Origin: Gilliamella apis
Lineage (GTDB): Bacteria > Pseudomonadota > Gammaproteobacteria > Enterobacterales > Orbaceae
Length of the DNA: 64,000 nt
Reading direction: 5' to 3'
NCBI RefSeq assembly: GCF_030758615.1
Contig: NZ_CP132381.1
Span: forward strand, 496,001 to 560,000
The notes under the pieces are model-generated. The model was not told the DNA's origin. It worked only from the letters and a program-made list of their open reading frames with translations, and ran no database searches. Positions 1 through 8,475 of this stretch are shown here, in pieces (positions within the stretch are counted from its first letter, which is position 1; each line of letters begins with the position of its first letter). The translations under genes and the position numbers were made by a program.

Positions 1-66
1 ACCCAAACTAACTAATGCGTAAATAAGTCCTATTCCAATTGAGCCTAATAAAAATTCAAATGACAT
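1..66 (-). CDS. ABC transporter permease, N-terminal fragment (cut by window edge)
   Basis: Only the first 22 codons are inside the window. They read MSFEFLLGSIGIGLIYALVS plus LG. The GLIYALVSLG stretch resembles the first membrane segment of the COG4120 permeases that work with TrpX/BmpA-type binding proteins. It lies directly downstream of two such binding-protein genes on the same strand, which is the usual order (binding protein, permease, ATPase). It probably forms the inner-membrane channel of the importer. A hairpin terminator separates it from the binding-protein gene, so the permease is likely expressed at a lower level. The family call rests on few residues plus context. Confidence 0.6.
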   Translation of the reverse strand, partial: MSFEFLLGSIGIGLIYALVSLG

Positions 67-80
67 GAAAAAATCCACTA

Positions 81-107
81 AAAAAGTAACCGCCAAATTT
101 GGCGGTT
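81..107 (-). terminator. Intercistronic terminator/attenuator before the permease
   Basis: On the minus strand a 7-bp stem AACCGCC/GGCGGTT with an AAATTT loop is followed by a run of T residues (complement of 81-85). It sits between the binding-protein gene and the permease start, a position that often lets a binding protein be made in excess over its membrane partners. Confidence 0.65.
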
Positions 108-128
108 TAGTTATTAAAACGGTTTAAA

Positions 129-1105
129 TTATTTTTCGACGACTTTTGCCGCTGATTTTAATACTTCTTCCGATAGCGTTACACCTTGACGTTCAGCAGC
201 TTTCTTATTAATTGTTAACTGTGTGATATTGCCAACTTGTGGTGCAATATCACCTGCTTTTCACCGTTAAGAATTCGAATAACAATTTTACCAGCTTGAC
301 GGCCAAGATCATAATAACTCATTCCTAAAGCGGCAATCGCGCCTCGTTCAGCTGAATCAGGATCAGATGCTACTAGTGGAATTTTGTTTTCATTGGCAAC
401 TTTAGCTAAAGCTTCGTAGGCCGAAACGACGTTATTATCGGTTGTTGTATAAATCAGATCAACTTTTCCTTTTAAACTTCTTGCTGCAGTTGAAATGTCA
501 GAGGTTCGTTGTGCTGGTGCAGCGATGATTTTCATGCTACGTTTTTCAAGTGCAACTTGTAATTCTTTAAGTACAATTGTTGAATTAACTTCACTAGGAC
601 TGTAAACATAACCGATATTTTTTGCATCTGGTTTGATTTTTAACATCATATCGATTTGTGATTCTAATGATAAAGCATCGGAAACCCCGGTTACATTTGT
701 TTTAGATGCTTCCCAACTTGGCGTCAATTTAGCTGCAACTGGATCTGTCACAGCAGTAAAAACGATAGGGATTAATTTAGTGGTAGCAACTAACGCTTGG
801 GTACTTGGTGTAGCAATCCCTACGATAGCATCTGGTTTATTGGCAACAAATTGTTTAGCGATTTGGGCAGCATTAGCGCTACTACCTTGGGCACTAGCAA
901 ATTGCAATTTTAGGTTTTCACCAGCAATATAGCCATTATCTTTTAACTCATCTTCAACACCTTTACGGACATTATCTAAGGCAGGATGTTCGACAATAGC
1001 GGTGATAGCAACAAATTTTTGTTCGGTTTTATTATCTGCAGATGAAAAAAATGTTACTGCGGATAAACTGAGTAACATAAAAAGTTTGATTATTGAATTT
1101 CGCAT
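129..1105 (-). pseudogene. ABC transporter substrate-binding protein (TrpX/BmpA-like), frameshifted near the C-terminus
   Basis: This is a periplasmic binding protein of the ABC_sub_bind family (PF04392 type), paralogous to the next gene upstream. It has a signal peptide (about residues 1-23), then AITAIVEHPALD, GSSANAAQIAKQFVA and DLIYTTTDNNVVSAYEALAK, all matching its neighbour. As read, the frame ends at 215 after NGEK with an unrelated tail (QVILHHKLAISHS). One added base at the A4 run (258-261, minus strand) restores NGEKAGDIAPQVGN and continues to a stop at 129-131 with KSAAKVVEK, which aligns with the paralogue's NGEAPGNITPEIGQ and C-terminus. The call of a one-base deletion is therefore strong. 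Whether it is a real mutation or a homopolymer sequencing error cannot be told from the sequence. Tandem binding proteins suggest related ligands; the ligand is unknown. Confidence 0.85.
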
Positions 1106-1272
1106 TTGCTACTCCTGTAATATTTATTTTACATTCAATCTAAATATTTGCTTACTATAAAGCAAAATCGGACAATTTTCTATAGTTAAAAGAAAGTATA
1201 TGTGTAAATTATTTGTTACAGTTTGTGTTATTTTTGTCGAAATAAATGCGTTATTTACCAATAAACGATAGT

Positions 1273-1302
1273 AATAATTTTTGAGGAGAGGGGTTTTTAA
1301 AA
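1273..1302. repeat. Dispersed TTGAGG motif, copy A
   Basis: An A/T-rich stretch, TTGAGGAG, then GGGGTTTTT, lying between the two binding-protein genes. Similar strings occur at 17048, 24611 and 60236, always in intergenic DNA and always in this orientation. No function is known to me. Confidence 0.4.
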
Positions 1303-1326
1303 CCTTGCTCATTTCAATGAGCAAGG
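1303..1326 (-). terminator. Terminator after the second binding-protein gene
   Basis: A perfect 11-bp inverted repeat CCTTGCTCATT/AATGAGCAAGG with a 2-nt loop lies just beyond the stop of the gene ending at 1354. On the minus strand it is followed by TTTTAAAAA, a short U-tract. Confidence 0.6.
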
Positions 1327-1353
1327 GATTTGATGATTATTTAAGATAAGGAT

Positions 1354-2316
1354 TTATTTTTGACCGATAACTTTATAGGCTGATTCGATAACATCTGCTG
1401 ATAAATCAATGCCTTGCTTCTTAGCGGCATCAATATTGACCACCAAACGTAATGCTTGACCTATTTCTGGCGTAATATTTCCTGGTGCTTCACCATTTAA
1501 AACTCTTACCACAAGTTTGCCTGATTGGCGGCCAACATCGTAATAACTCATACCATAAGCGGCAACTGCACCACGTTCAATTGCATCGGGGAATGATGCT
1601 AACAGAGGTATTTTATTTTCGTTGGCAAATTTAACTAGTGATTCATAAGCCGAAACAACATTGTTATCTGTTGTCGTATAAATAAGATCAACTTTTCCTT
1701 TAAGTGTATTGGCCGCAGTTGAGATATCTGCGGTACGTTGAGCCGGTACCGCTATTAATGATATATTTTGTTGGCTAAGTTGCTGTTGTAGGTTTTTTAG
1801 CACTACAGTTGAGTTAATTTCACTAGGACTATAAATATAACCTACAGCTTTTACATTAGGTACAATTTTCTTCATAAACTCAATTTGAGGGCCTATTTCT
1901 TGATAATCTGAAACGCCTGTAACATTGTTATGTGTTGGTTCCCAGTTTTTGATTAATTTAGCTGCAATTGGATCGGTAATTCCAGCAAAGACGACTGGGA
2001 TTTGTTTGGTCGCGGCAACCGTTGCTTGGGCACTTGGTGTCGCTATAGCGACGATAACATCAGGTTTAGCTGCGACAAATTGGCGTGCAATTTGTGCGGC
2101 TGTAGCACTACTACCTTGGGCACTTCGATATTGTACCTGTAAGTTTTCATTCAATTTAAAACCACTTGCGATTAACTCGTCTTTTACCCCATCACGGATT
2201 TGATCTAATGAAGGATGTTCAACAATTGCTGTTATCGCAACATTTTTTATGGTATCAGCTAAACAGGAAAATGATGTAATTACTAACATCACTATCAATA
2301 ATAAATAACGTTTCAT
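1354..2316 (-). CDS. ABC transporter substrate-binding protein (TrpX/BmpA-like)
   Basis: An intact periplasmic binding protein of about 320 aa with the ABC_sub_bind fold, the solute receptor of an ABC importer. A signal peptide covers about residues 1-20 (hydrophobic LLLIVMLVITSFSCLA). Mature-domain landmarks are AITAIVEHPSLDQIRDG, QGSSATAAQIARQFVA, VNGVSDYQ-type and YSPSEINSTVVLKNL segments, and DLIYTTTDNNVVSAYE. I place the start at the ATG at 2316; a TTG two codons further upstream is possible. It is highly similar to the frameshifted gene downstream, so the pair is a tandem duplication in one operon with the permease at the window edge. The ligand is not identifiable: the family includes tryptophan-type and nucleoside-type receptors. 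Confidence 0.8.
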   Translation of the reverse strand: MKRYLLLIVMLVITSFSCLADTIKNVAITAIVEHPSLDQIRDGVKDELIASGFKLNENLQVQYRSAQGSSATAAQIARQFVAAKPDVIVAIATPSAQATVAATKQIPVVFAGITDPIAAKLIKNWEPTHNNVTGVSDYQEIGPQIEFMKKIVPNVKAVGYIYSPSEINSTVVLKNLQQQLSQQNISLIAVPAQRTADISTAANTLKGKVDLIYTTTDNNVVSAYESLVKFANENKIPLLASFPDAIERGAVAAYGMSYYDVGRQSGKLVVRVLNGEAPGNITPEIGQALRLVVNIDAAKKQGIDLSADVIESAYKVIGQK

Positions 2317-2434
2317 TATCAAGAACTCATAAACTAGTACAGTGATATTATTTTAGTCTTAATAATTTAAAATGTTAAGTAATATTTTTATAATTAATTA
2401 TTATAAAAAGATAAAATGTTCCTAATTGAAAATT

Positions 2435-3343
2435 TTATTTTTGTGCAAAAACAAATGGGTTTATCCCACTTTTTGCGAATCCTTCTTCTTCTGTTTTTAT
2501 ATCTAAGATTAATGATGCTACATCATCGGCAATAACTTCTATGTGAGGATCTTTATCTTGATCTAAAATTTTCAGATAGCTATGACAGGCATCACAACAT
2601 TCAGTTTTTATTGCTGCCATTTCGTTATCTAATGAGAAATATTGGATATCTTGAATATTATCGCAACTAGTACATTTTATCCGTGGTACATACCATTCGC
2701 TTTCACACAAACTACAATGAAGGTATCTTAAACCATTATTACCGCCAAGTTGAATCACACTAGCAACCGGTAGGCTATTACAAACAGGGCATAGCCAACT
2801 TTGATCAGTATTTTCAGCGACTGCTTTTCCTTTAATTTGATTAGCCAGTTGACTGTAATAAACCGATAATGCAGACCAAATAAATATAGATTCGTTGCCT
2901 TCGACTAGATCAAATTTACCTTGTAGTAAACTAATTGCTTTTTCTTGAAGTTGTTCAGGATTATTTTGTTTTAATCGTTGAATTACGGCATCGATTTGTT
3001 CGCTGGTATCGGAAAAAGAATTTAATAGTTCAGATAAATAATCTTGCCAAATATCATTTAATGGTAAATTCTCTAAACTTAATGGCGCTAAGTCATTATT
3101 GAGTAAATTTGGTGCTTCAATAGTGTTTTGTTGGTTAATTAATTTGGCTTGTTGCTCTGCTATTTTTGCACAAAATAGTAAATAATCGCTTAATGGGTTA
3201 TTTTCGGCTAAAGTTTTTAAACGTGCCGCGCGGTGAATATAAAGTGTTTTCGTTGATGGATAAAATAGCAATGGGATCTGCCTAATTACTGAGCTTATAT
3301 TTTGTTGTTCGAGTTGTTCTTGCGAAATGATTTTTATACTCAT
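2435..3343 (-). CDS. fdhE: Formate dehydrogenase accessory protein FdhE
   Basis: A cytoplasmic maturation factor for respiratory formate dehydrogenases. It binds the catalytic subunit before Tat export. At 302 aa it is the usual family length. The C-terminal half has four CxxC pairs, at about residues 185/188, 210/213, 224/227 and 250/253, the rubredoxin-like metal sites typical of FdhE. It is the last gene of a conserved block, 89 bp after fdoI, in the same order as the E. coli fdoGHI-fdhE cluster. Start ATG at 3343. Identification rests on the cysteine layout, length and context. Confidence 0.92.
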   Translation of the reverse strand: MSIKIISQEQLEQQNISSVIRQIPLLFYPSTKTLYIHRAARLKTLAENNPLSDYLLFCAKIAEQQAKLINQQNTIEAPNLLNNDLAPLSLENLPLNDIWQDYLSELLNSFSDTSEQIDAVIQRLKQNNPEQLQEKAISLLQGKFDLVEGNESIFIWSALSVYYSQLANQIKGKAVAENTDQSWLCPVCNSLPVASVIQLGGNNGLRYLHCSLCESEWYVPRIKCTSCDNIQDIQYFSLDNEMAAIKTECCDACHSYLKILDQDKDPHIEVIADDVASLILDIKTEEEGFAKSGINPFVFAQK

Positions 3344-3432
3344 TATTGATTACCACTTTGAGGTTTTATCCAGAATTGATTTAGCCATTTAGCTAATCTG
3401 CTGATTAATATCAGCAGATCTACTATTAGACT

Positions 3433-4131
3433 TTATAAAGCAGGTTTTTGCTCAGTTTGCGATGATTGTTCAACCTTAGTTTCACTTTCGGCATTAAGTT
3501 CTTGCTGATAAACTTTTTTCATTTCTTCTTCGTACCATGATGAATGATTTTTAAGCGCCCAAGCTCGAGAAACATAGCCAGTTATCATACCTTTTATTGA
3601 ACCTTTTACCCAAAGTGCCATATAAGCATGGCCAATGGCTAATAAAATAAGACATATAGCTGCAAAAGAATGTAAAAATATGGCAATACGGACTATTTGA
3701 ATTGGGAAGTAATCGGAAACGTAGCGACGCCACATAATTAAGCCTGTGACAAATAATACAAAGATCAGACTCATAATGCACCAGAATAGAAATTTCTGAC
3801 CAACATTATATTTACCGATCGGAATACCTTCTTCTTTACCCATAATGACGTGTTTAAAGTTTTTAATCCATAACAGATCATTTTTATTTGGAATATTATG
3901 ATGTGCGAGTTTTATAAACATAAACATTAATAAAACGAATACGACACAACCAATGATTGGATGCAACGCTCTAACTAGTTGTGGTGTACCAAGAAATAAT
4001 CCAAATAGCTTAATGGATGGAAAAAACAGGGACAAACCAGATAGTGCCGTTAGAATAAACAAACAGACCATACACCAATGACAGAAACGTACAATAAGTG
4101 GTGTTCTTAATATCATTCCTTTTTTATTCAT
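3433..4131 (-). CDS. fdoI: Formate dehydrogenase cytochrome b556 (gamma) subunit
   Basis: A membrane-anchoring haem b subunit that passes electrons from the iron-sulfur subunit to quinone. It has four predicted membrane segments; haem-ligand candidates are His18, His57 and two histidines in the last segment pair ([20 protein letters not shown]). I take the ATG at 4131, giving 232 aa, because GGAGG lies 8 nt upstream and the product then begins like E. coli FdoI. A longer in-frame start at 4176 would add residues with no family counterpart. The start overlaps the fdoH stop by 8 bp, indicating translational coupling. The C-terminus carries a polar Glu/Gln-rich tail slightly longer than E. coli FdoI (211 aa). 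Confidence 0.93.
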   Translation of the reverse strand: MNKKGMILRTPLIVRFCHWCMVCLFILTALSGLSLFFPSIKLFGLFLGTPQLVRALHPIIGCVVFVLLMFMFIKLAHHNIPNKNDLLWIKNFKHVIMGKEEGIPIGKYNVGQKFLFWCIMSLIFVLFVTGLIMWRRYVSDYFPIQIVRIAIFLHSFAAICLILLAIGHAYMALWVKGSIKGMITGYVSRAWALKNHSSWYEEEMKKVYQQELNAESETKVEQSSQTEQKPAL

Positions 4132-5098
4132 GATGAGCCTCCGTTTGCGACGAATTAGGCGTATTTTTTCGGCCAAAAATAGGCAATCCTAAACGTTTCC
4201 TTGCTTGTTTATCTGCTTCTTTTTCATGTTCTATATCTTCTTCATCGACTTCAATAGCACCGACACCCATATAATGGAACAGCAATCCACCAAAAGTAGC
4301 GACAAAAGCCGCGGCTGATAGTGGCTTCCAAGCACCTTTCCAGAATTTAACAATTTCACTAATTTGTGGGTCTTTTGGTAAGCCATGATAAAGTTCAGGT
4401 TGATCGGCATGATGTAAAACATACATAACATGTGTGCCACCCACACCTTCTGGATTATAGAGACCAGCGTGTTCAAATCCACGTTTTTTCAAATCAGTAA
4501 TTCGATGCTCGGCATGACGAATCATATCTTGTTTGGTGCCAAAATGAATCGCTCCCGTTGGGCAAGTTTTTACACAGGCTGGCTCTTGGCCAACTGCGAC
4601 GCGATCAACACATAAGGTACATTTATAAGAGTGATTATCTTCTTTACTAATTCTAGGAATATTAAATGGACAGCCGGCCACACAATATCCACATCCAATA
4701 CAGTGTTCCGATTGAAAATCAACAATACCATTAGCGTATTGAATAATCGCCCCTTCCGACGGACACGCTTTTAGACAGCCAGGATCTGAACAGTGCATAC
4801 AACCATCTTTACGAATAAGCCATTCAAATTTGCCATTAATTTCAACTTCTGAATAGCGCATAACGGTCCATGCTTTAGGTTCTAAGTCGGCAGGGTTGTC
4901 ATAAACACCGACGCTATTACCTATTTCGGCACGCAGATCATTCCATTCGCTACAAGCGACTTGGCAAGCTTTACAACCGATACAGGTAGTTACATCAATT
5001 AACTTGGCAACTTCCTGCTGATAATCTCGTACCCGAGGTGCAGGGGTTAAAGCGTTAGTTGCTGAGCGGCGAATAATATCTTGAGTTTGTAATGACAT
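4124..5098 (-). CDS. fdoH: Formate dehydrogenase iron-sulfur (beta) subunit
   Basis: The electron-transfer subunit with four ferredoxin-type [4Fe-4S] sites. The first cysteine group is C39/C42/C45/C49 ([16 protein letters not shown]); others are around residues 100-112, 133-144 and 160-179. A single membrane helix near the C-terminus (about 255-275, [19 protein letters not shown]) anchors it beside the cytochrome b subunit, as in E. coli FdnH/FdoH. At 324 aa it is slightly longer than E. coli because of a charged tail. It starts 15 bp after fdoG with a GGGAGG ribosome site, second gene of the fdoGHI-fdhE operon. Confidence 0.95.
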   Translation of the reverse strand: MSLQTQDIIRRSATNALTPAPRVRDYQQEVAKLIDVTTCIGCKACQVACSEWNDLRAEIGNSVGVYDNPADLEPKAWTVMRYSEVEINGKFEWLIRKDGCMHCSDPGCLKACPSEGAIIQYANGIVDFQSEHCIGCGYCVAGCPFNIPRISKEDNHSYKCTLCVDRVAVGQEPACVKTCPTGAIHFGTKQDMIRHAEHRITDLKKRGFEHAGLYNPEGVGGTHVMYVLHHADQPELYHGLPKDPQISEIVKFWKGAWKPLSAAAFVATFGGLLFHYMGVGAIEVDEEDIEHEKEADKQARKRLGLPIFGRKNTPNSSQTEAHHE

Positions 5099-5113
5099 AA
5101 TTTATCCTCCCTC

Positions 5114-8100
5114 TTATGCCGCTGTAGTAACTTTTTCGATATTAACTAAAAAAGATTTATATTCTGGTGTTTGTGAATTAGCATCACCTAAATGAGGTGT
5201 TAATTCATTAACCAAAAAGCCTTTTTTCGTTTGCCCAGTGAATCCCCATACAATTGGAATTCCTATGGTTTCGATCTCTTTACCATCAACAGTCAAAGTT
5301 GGTAAACGTTTTGTCACAACTGCTTTCGCTTTGATATAACCTCGATAAGAGGTAACTTTTACCGTATCGCCTAATTTTATGCCTTTCTTATTGGCAAGAT
5401 TTTCACTTAATTCAATAAATTGTTCTGGTTGTGTTATTGATGCTAGTCTTGCATGTTGAGTCCAGAAATGGAAATGTTCAGTGATACTATAAGTTGTGCC
5501 GACATAAGGAAACTCGTCTGCTTTACCCAAACGTGCAAGATCTTCTTTAAATGCTCTAGCAACAGGATTATTCACCTGTTTAGGATGCATTGGATTATTG
5601 GAAATTGGTGTTTCAAATGGCTCATAATGTTCAGGGAATGGGCCATCAACCAAACGATTTAAGCAGAATAATCCACCTAAACCATCATTATTCATGATAA
5701 ATGCACCAGCACCAGAGCTTGGTGATAATGTACCTGTAAAGTCAGCGATATCATTACCATCCCAATTTGTACCGTTCCACTTGATTAATACTCGATTTGG
5801 ATCCCATGGTTTACCATTTTCGTCGGCAGAGGCGCGGTTATACAGCACTCGTCGATTCATTGGCCATGCCCATGCCCAGCCCGCATGGATACCTTTACCG
5901 GATGGATCACTAGGATCTCGGCGTGCCATTAGGTTACCTTGTTCAGTCCAAGAACCACAGAATATCCAGATCCCTGATGAGGTGGAGCCGTCAGCTTTTA
6001 ATTGTGAAAAACCACTTAATAGTTGGCCTTTCTTCAAAATAATATTGCCATTATCATCAGTTAAGTTAGTTAATGCTCGACCATTACACTCTTTAGCTAG
6101 TTCTTCAGCCGATGGACCTTCTGGATCTAGATAATCCCAGCTTAAATTGTTAATTGGTTCGTGATAAGCACCACCTTCTTCTTCATAAAGCTCTTTAATT
6201 CTTAAGTAAATGCGGGCAATAATCTCTGGATCATAAAGTGATTCGTAAGGTGGTCTTGCTGCTGCCCAGTGCCATTGTAATAAACGTGATGAGTTAACAA
6301 TTGTTCCGTTTTCTTCAGCAAAGCAGTTTGCAGGAAGCCTAAATACCTCTGTTTGAATTTTGCTTGGATCAACATCATTTGATTCGCCATGATTTTTCCA
6401 AAACTCAGCTGTTTCGGTTGGCATTGGATCAATGCTAACTAAAAATTTAAGCTTAGATAGTCCATCACGAATACTGTTTTTATCAGGCAGTGCTGCTAAT
6501 GGGTTGAAACCTTGGCAAATAAAACCATTAGCTTGACCATCACGCATCATTTTGCTGAATCTTAAAACATCATAGGTTTTATCCCATTTTGGTAACCAAT
6601 CAAATCCCCAATTGTTATCTTGAGTGGCATTCTCGCCGTACATCGCTTTCATAAAGCTAACAAAGAATTTCGGGTAATTACCCCAAAAATTGACCTCATT
6701 TGGACCGAGTGGTTTAGGGGTTTTTTCTGTTAGATATTGCTCAAGTGAAGTTTGCGATTCTTTTGGTAAGTCAAGATAAGCAGGCAAACGATTAGACAGT
6801 AAACCAACATCTGTTAATCCTTGAATATTGGAGTGACCGCGAAGCGCATTTATACCGCCACCCATGACACCAATATTACCAAGAATCAATTGTATCATTG
6901 CCGCGGTACGAATAATTTGCGAACCATAAGTATGTTGAGTCCAACCTAAAGCATATAAGAAAGTTGCTGCACGATCGTTGGTTTTGGTACTAGCAAGAGA
7001 TCGACAAACATGTAAAAAACCGTCTATTGGACTACCGGTTATTTGATTCACCACTTCTGGTGTATAACGACTAACGTGTTGTTTTAATAAATTCCATACA
7101 CAACGTGGATGACTTAGTGTTTTATCTCTTAATGCATAACCCTTTTCATCTTTTTGATATGCCCAGCTGGTTTGATCGTATTGGCGGTTAGCGGCATCAT
7201 AACCACTAAATAAACCACTATTTGTATCGAAGTTAAAATCATCACGGACAATTAAACTGGCATTAGAGTGGGTAACTAGATATTCAAAGTTTACTTCGTT
7301 ATGTGAGATAAGGTAGTTAATAATGCCAAGTAAAAAAGCAATGTCAGAACCAGCACGAATTGGTACATAATGATCGGCGACGGAGGCAGTTCGATGAAAA
7401 CGTGGATCAATTGCAATCAGTTCCGCACCGTTAGTAATTTTAGCTTCAATAGCCCATTTAAATCCAACAGGGTGGGCTTCCGCTGCATTACCCCCCATAA
7501 CGATAACAACATTAGCATTTTTGATATCATTCCAATTATTGGTCATCGCGCCTCGACCGAATGTCGCAGCTAAGCTAGAAACAGAAGGACCATGACAAAC
7601 CCTAGCTTGGGTTTCGAGGCTTAACATTCCTAATGAACGAGCAACTTTAAACGCTAACCAACCAGTTTCATTACTTGCTGCTGAGGTAACCAACCAGCCG
7701 GTTGTTGTCCAGCGATTAACTGTCGTACCTTGTGCATTTTTTTCTTGAAAGTTTTTATCTCGGTCAGCTTTCATGAGTCGTGCAATGCGATCAATTGCTT
7801 CATCCCAACTAATCCGTTGCCATTTATCAGAACCAGGAGCACGATATTCAGGATATTTAACCCGTTGTTCGCTTTTAATATAATCAAGTACTCCAGCTCC
7901 TTTCGGACAAAGAGAGCCACGGCTAACAGGATGGTCAGGGTCACCTTCGATATGAAAAATAGATGATTCGGCATTTTTTGCTCCATCTCCTCGGCTATAG
8001 AGGAGCATTCCACATCCAACGGAGCAGTAAGTACAATTGTTTCGCGTCTCTTTTGATTTTAATAATTTATATTGGCGAGTTTGTGCAAGAGCTATGCTCG

Positions 8101-8182
8101 GGGCAAGACCCAGCGTAGCTACTGTGGTTCCTGCCATGCCACCAGCACAGATCTTAAAGAACTGTCTACGGTTAAATAGCAT
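5114..8182 (-). CDS. fdoG: Formate dehydrogenase major (alpha) subunit, cysteine form
   Basis: The catalytic molybdopterin subunit oxidising formate to CO2 at the periplasmic face. The N-terminus has a twin-arginine export signal (NRRQFFK, then a hydrophobic stretch ending at about residue 34). A [4Fe-4S] motif (CTYCSVGCGM ... CPKGAG, residues 50-92) leads into the bis-MGD domains (TFGRGAMTNNWNDIKNAN, VVIVMGGNAAEAHPVGF). Length is 1022 aa against 1016 in E. coli. In E. coli FdnG and FdoG residue 196 is selenocysteine (UGA). Here residue 196 is cysteine, codon TGT at 7595-7597, in the context ARVCHGPS, so no selenium machinery is needed. The gene could be called fdnG equally well; fdoG is chosen for the adjoining fdhE. 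Confidence 0.95.
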   Translation of the reverse strand: MLFNRRQFFKICAGGMAGTTVATLGLAPSIALAQTRQYKLLKSKETRNNCTYCSVGCGMLLYSRGDGAKNAESSIFHIEGDPDHPVSRGSLCPKGAGVLDYIKSEQRVKYPEYRAPGSDKWQRISWDEAIDRIARLMKADRDKNFQEKNAQGTTVNRWTTTGWLVTSAASNETGWLAFKVARSLGMLSLETQARVCHGPSVSSLAATFGRGAMTNNWNDIKNANVVIVMGGNAAEAHPVGFKWAIEAKITNGAELIAIDPRFHRTASVADHYVPIRAGSDIAFLLGIINYLISHNEVNFEYLVTHSNASLIVRDDFNFDTNSGLFSGYDAANRQYDQTSWAYQKDEKGYALRDKTLSHPRCVWNLLKQHVSRYTPEVVNQITGSPIDGFLHVCRSLASTKTNDRAATFLYALGWTQHTYGSQIIRTAAMIQLILGNIGVMGGGINALRGHSNIQGLTDVGLLSNRLPAYLDLPKESQTSLEQYLTEKTPKPLGPNEVNFWGNYPKFFVSFMKAMYGENATQDNNWGFDWLPKWDKTYDVLRFSKMMRDGQANGFICQGFNPLAALPDKNSIRDGLSKLKFLVSIDPMPTETAEFWKNHGESNDVDPSKIQTEVFRLPANCFAEENGTIVNSSRLLQWHWAAARPPYESLYDPEIIARIYLRIKELYEEEGGAYHEPINNLSWDYLDPEGPSAEELAKECNGRALTNLTDDNGNIILKKGQLLSGFSQLKADGSTSSGIWIFCGSWTEQGNLMARRDPSDPSGKGIHAGWAWAWPMNRRVLYNRASADENGKPWDPNRVLIKWNGTNWDGNDIADFTGTLSPSSGAGAFIMNNDGLGGLFCLNRLVDGPFPEHYEPFETPISNNPMHPKQVNNPVARAFKEDLARLGKADEFPYVGTTYSITEHFHFWTQHARLASITQPEQFIELSENLANKKGIKLGDTVKVTSYRGYIKAKAVVTKRLPTLTVDGKEIETIGIPIVWGFTGQTKKGFLVNELTPHLGDANSQTPEYKSFLVNIEKVTTAA

Positions 8183-8306
8183 ATGAACTCCTTAAAAAGC
8201 TGACATTACATTATTTAGATTGTTATGTTGGAATGGATAAACATCCTTATTAATTGTAATGATAATATTTAATTGAATGGAAATAAAGGGATAAATATTC
8301 AAAAGT

Positions 8307-8320
8307 TTGATATATGTCAA
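8307..8320. promoter_or_regulatory. FNR-type site upstream of the formate dehydrogenase operon
   Basis: TTGATATATGTCAA matches the FNR consensus TTGAT-N4-ATCAA at nine of ten defined positions. It lies about 125 bp upstream of the fdoG start in the 293-bp gap to plsB. Respiratory formate dehydrogenase N of E. coli is FNR-activated, so anaerobic induction fits. I did not find a clear -10 element at an exact class II distance. Confidence 0.55.
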
Positions 8321-8475
8321 AAATAGCGTTTGCTATTTAATTGTTTTAGGGTTTTATTTAGATATAAATATATTGTTAGTGAAATTAATTAAGTGAAAAA
8401 ATTGTTTAAATTAATGATTATAAATGCAGTATATTTGGCTTACTGATAATAATCAAGTAAGCCTTAACCAATTTA

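Noticed and set aside
258..264. Programmed frameshift or transcriptional slippage in the binding-protein gene
   Set aside because: The run is only four A, short for slippage, and the paralogue shows an uninterrupted frame.
1124..1324. 66-codon open frame between the two binding-protein genes
   Set aside because: It runs through the terminator hairpin and the TTGAGG motif, has no ribosome site and looks like translated AT-rich DNA.
5694..6134. 146-codon plus-strand frame inside fdoG
   Set aside because: Antisense shadow of a strongly conserved gene; no family resemblance.
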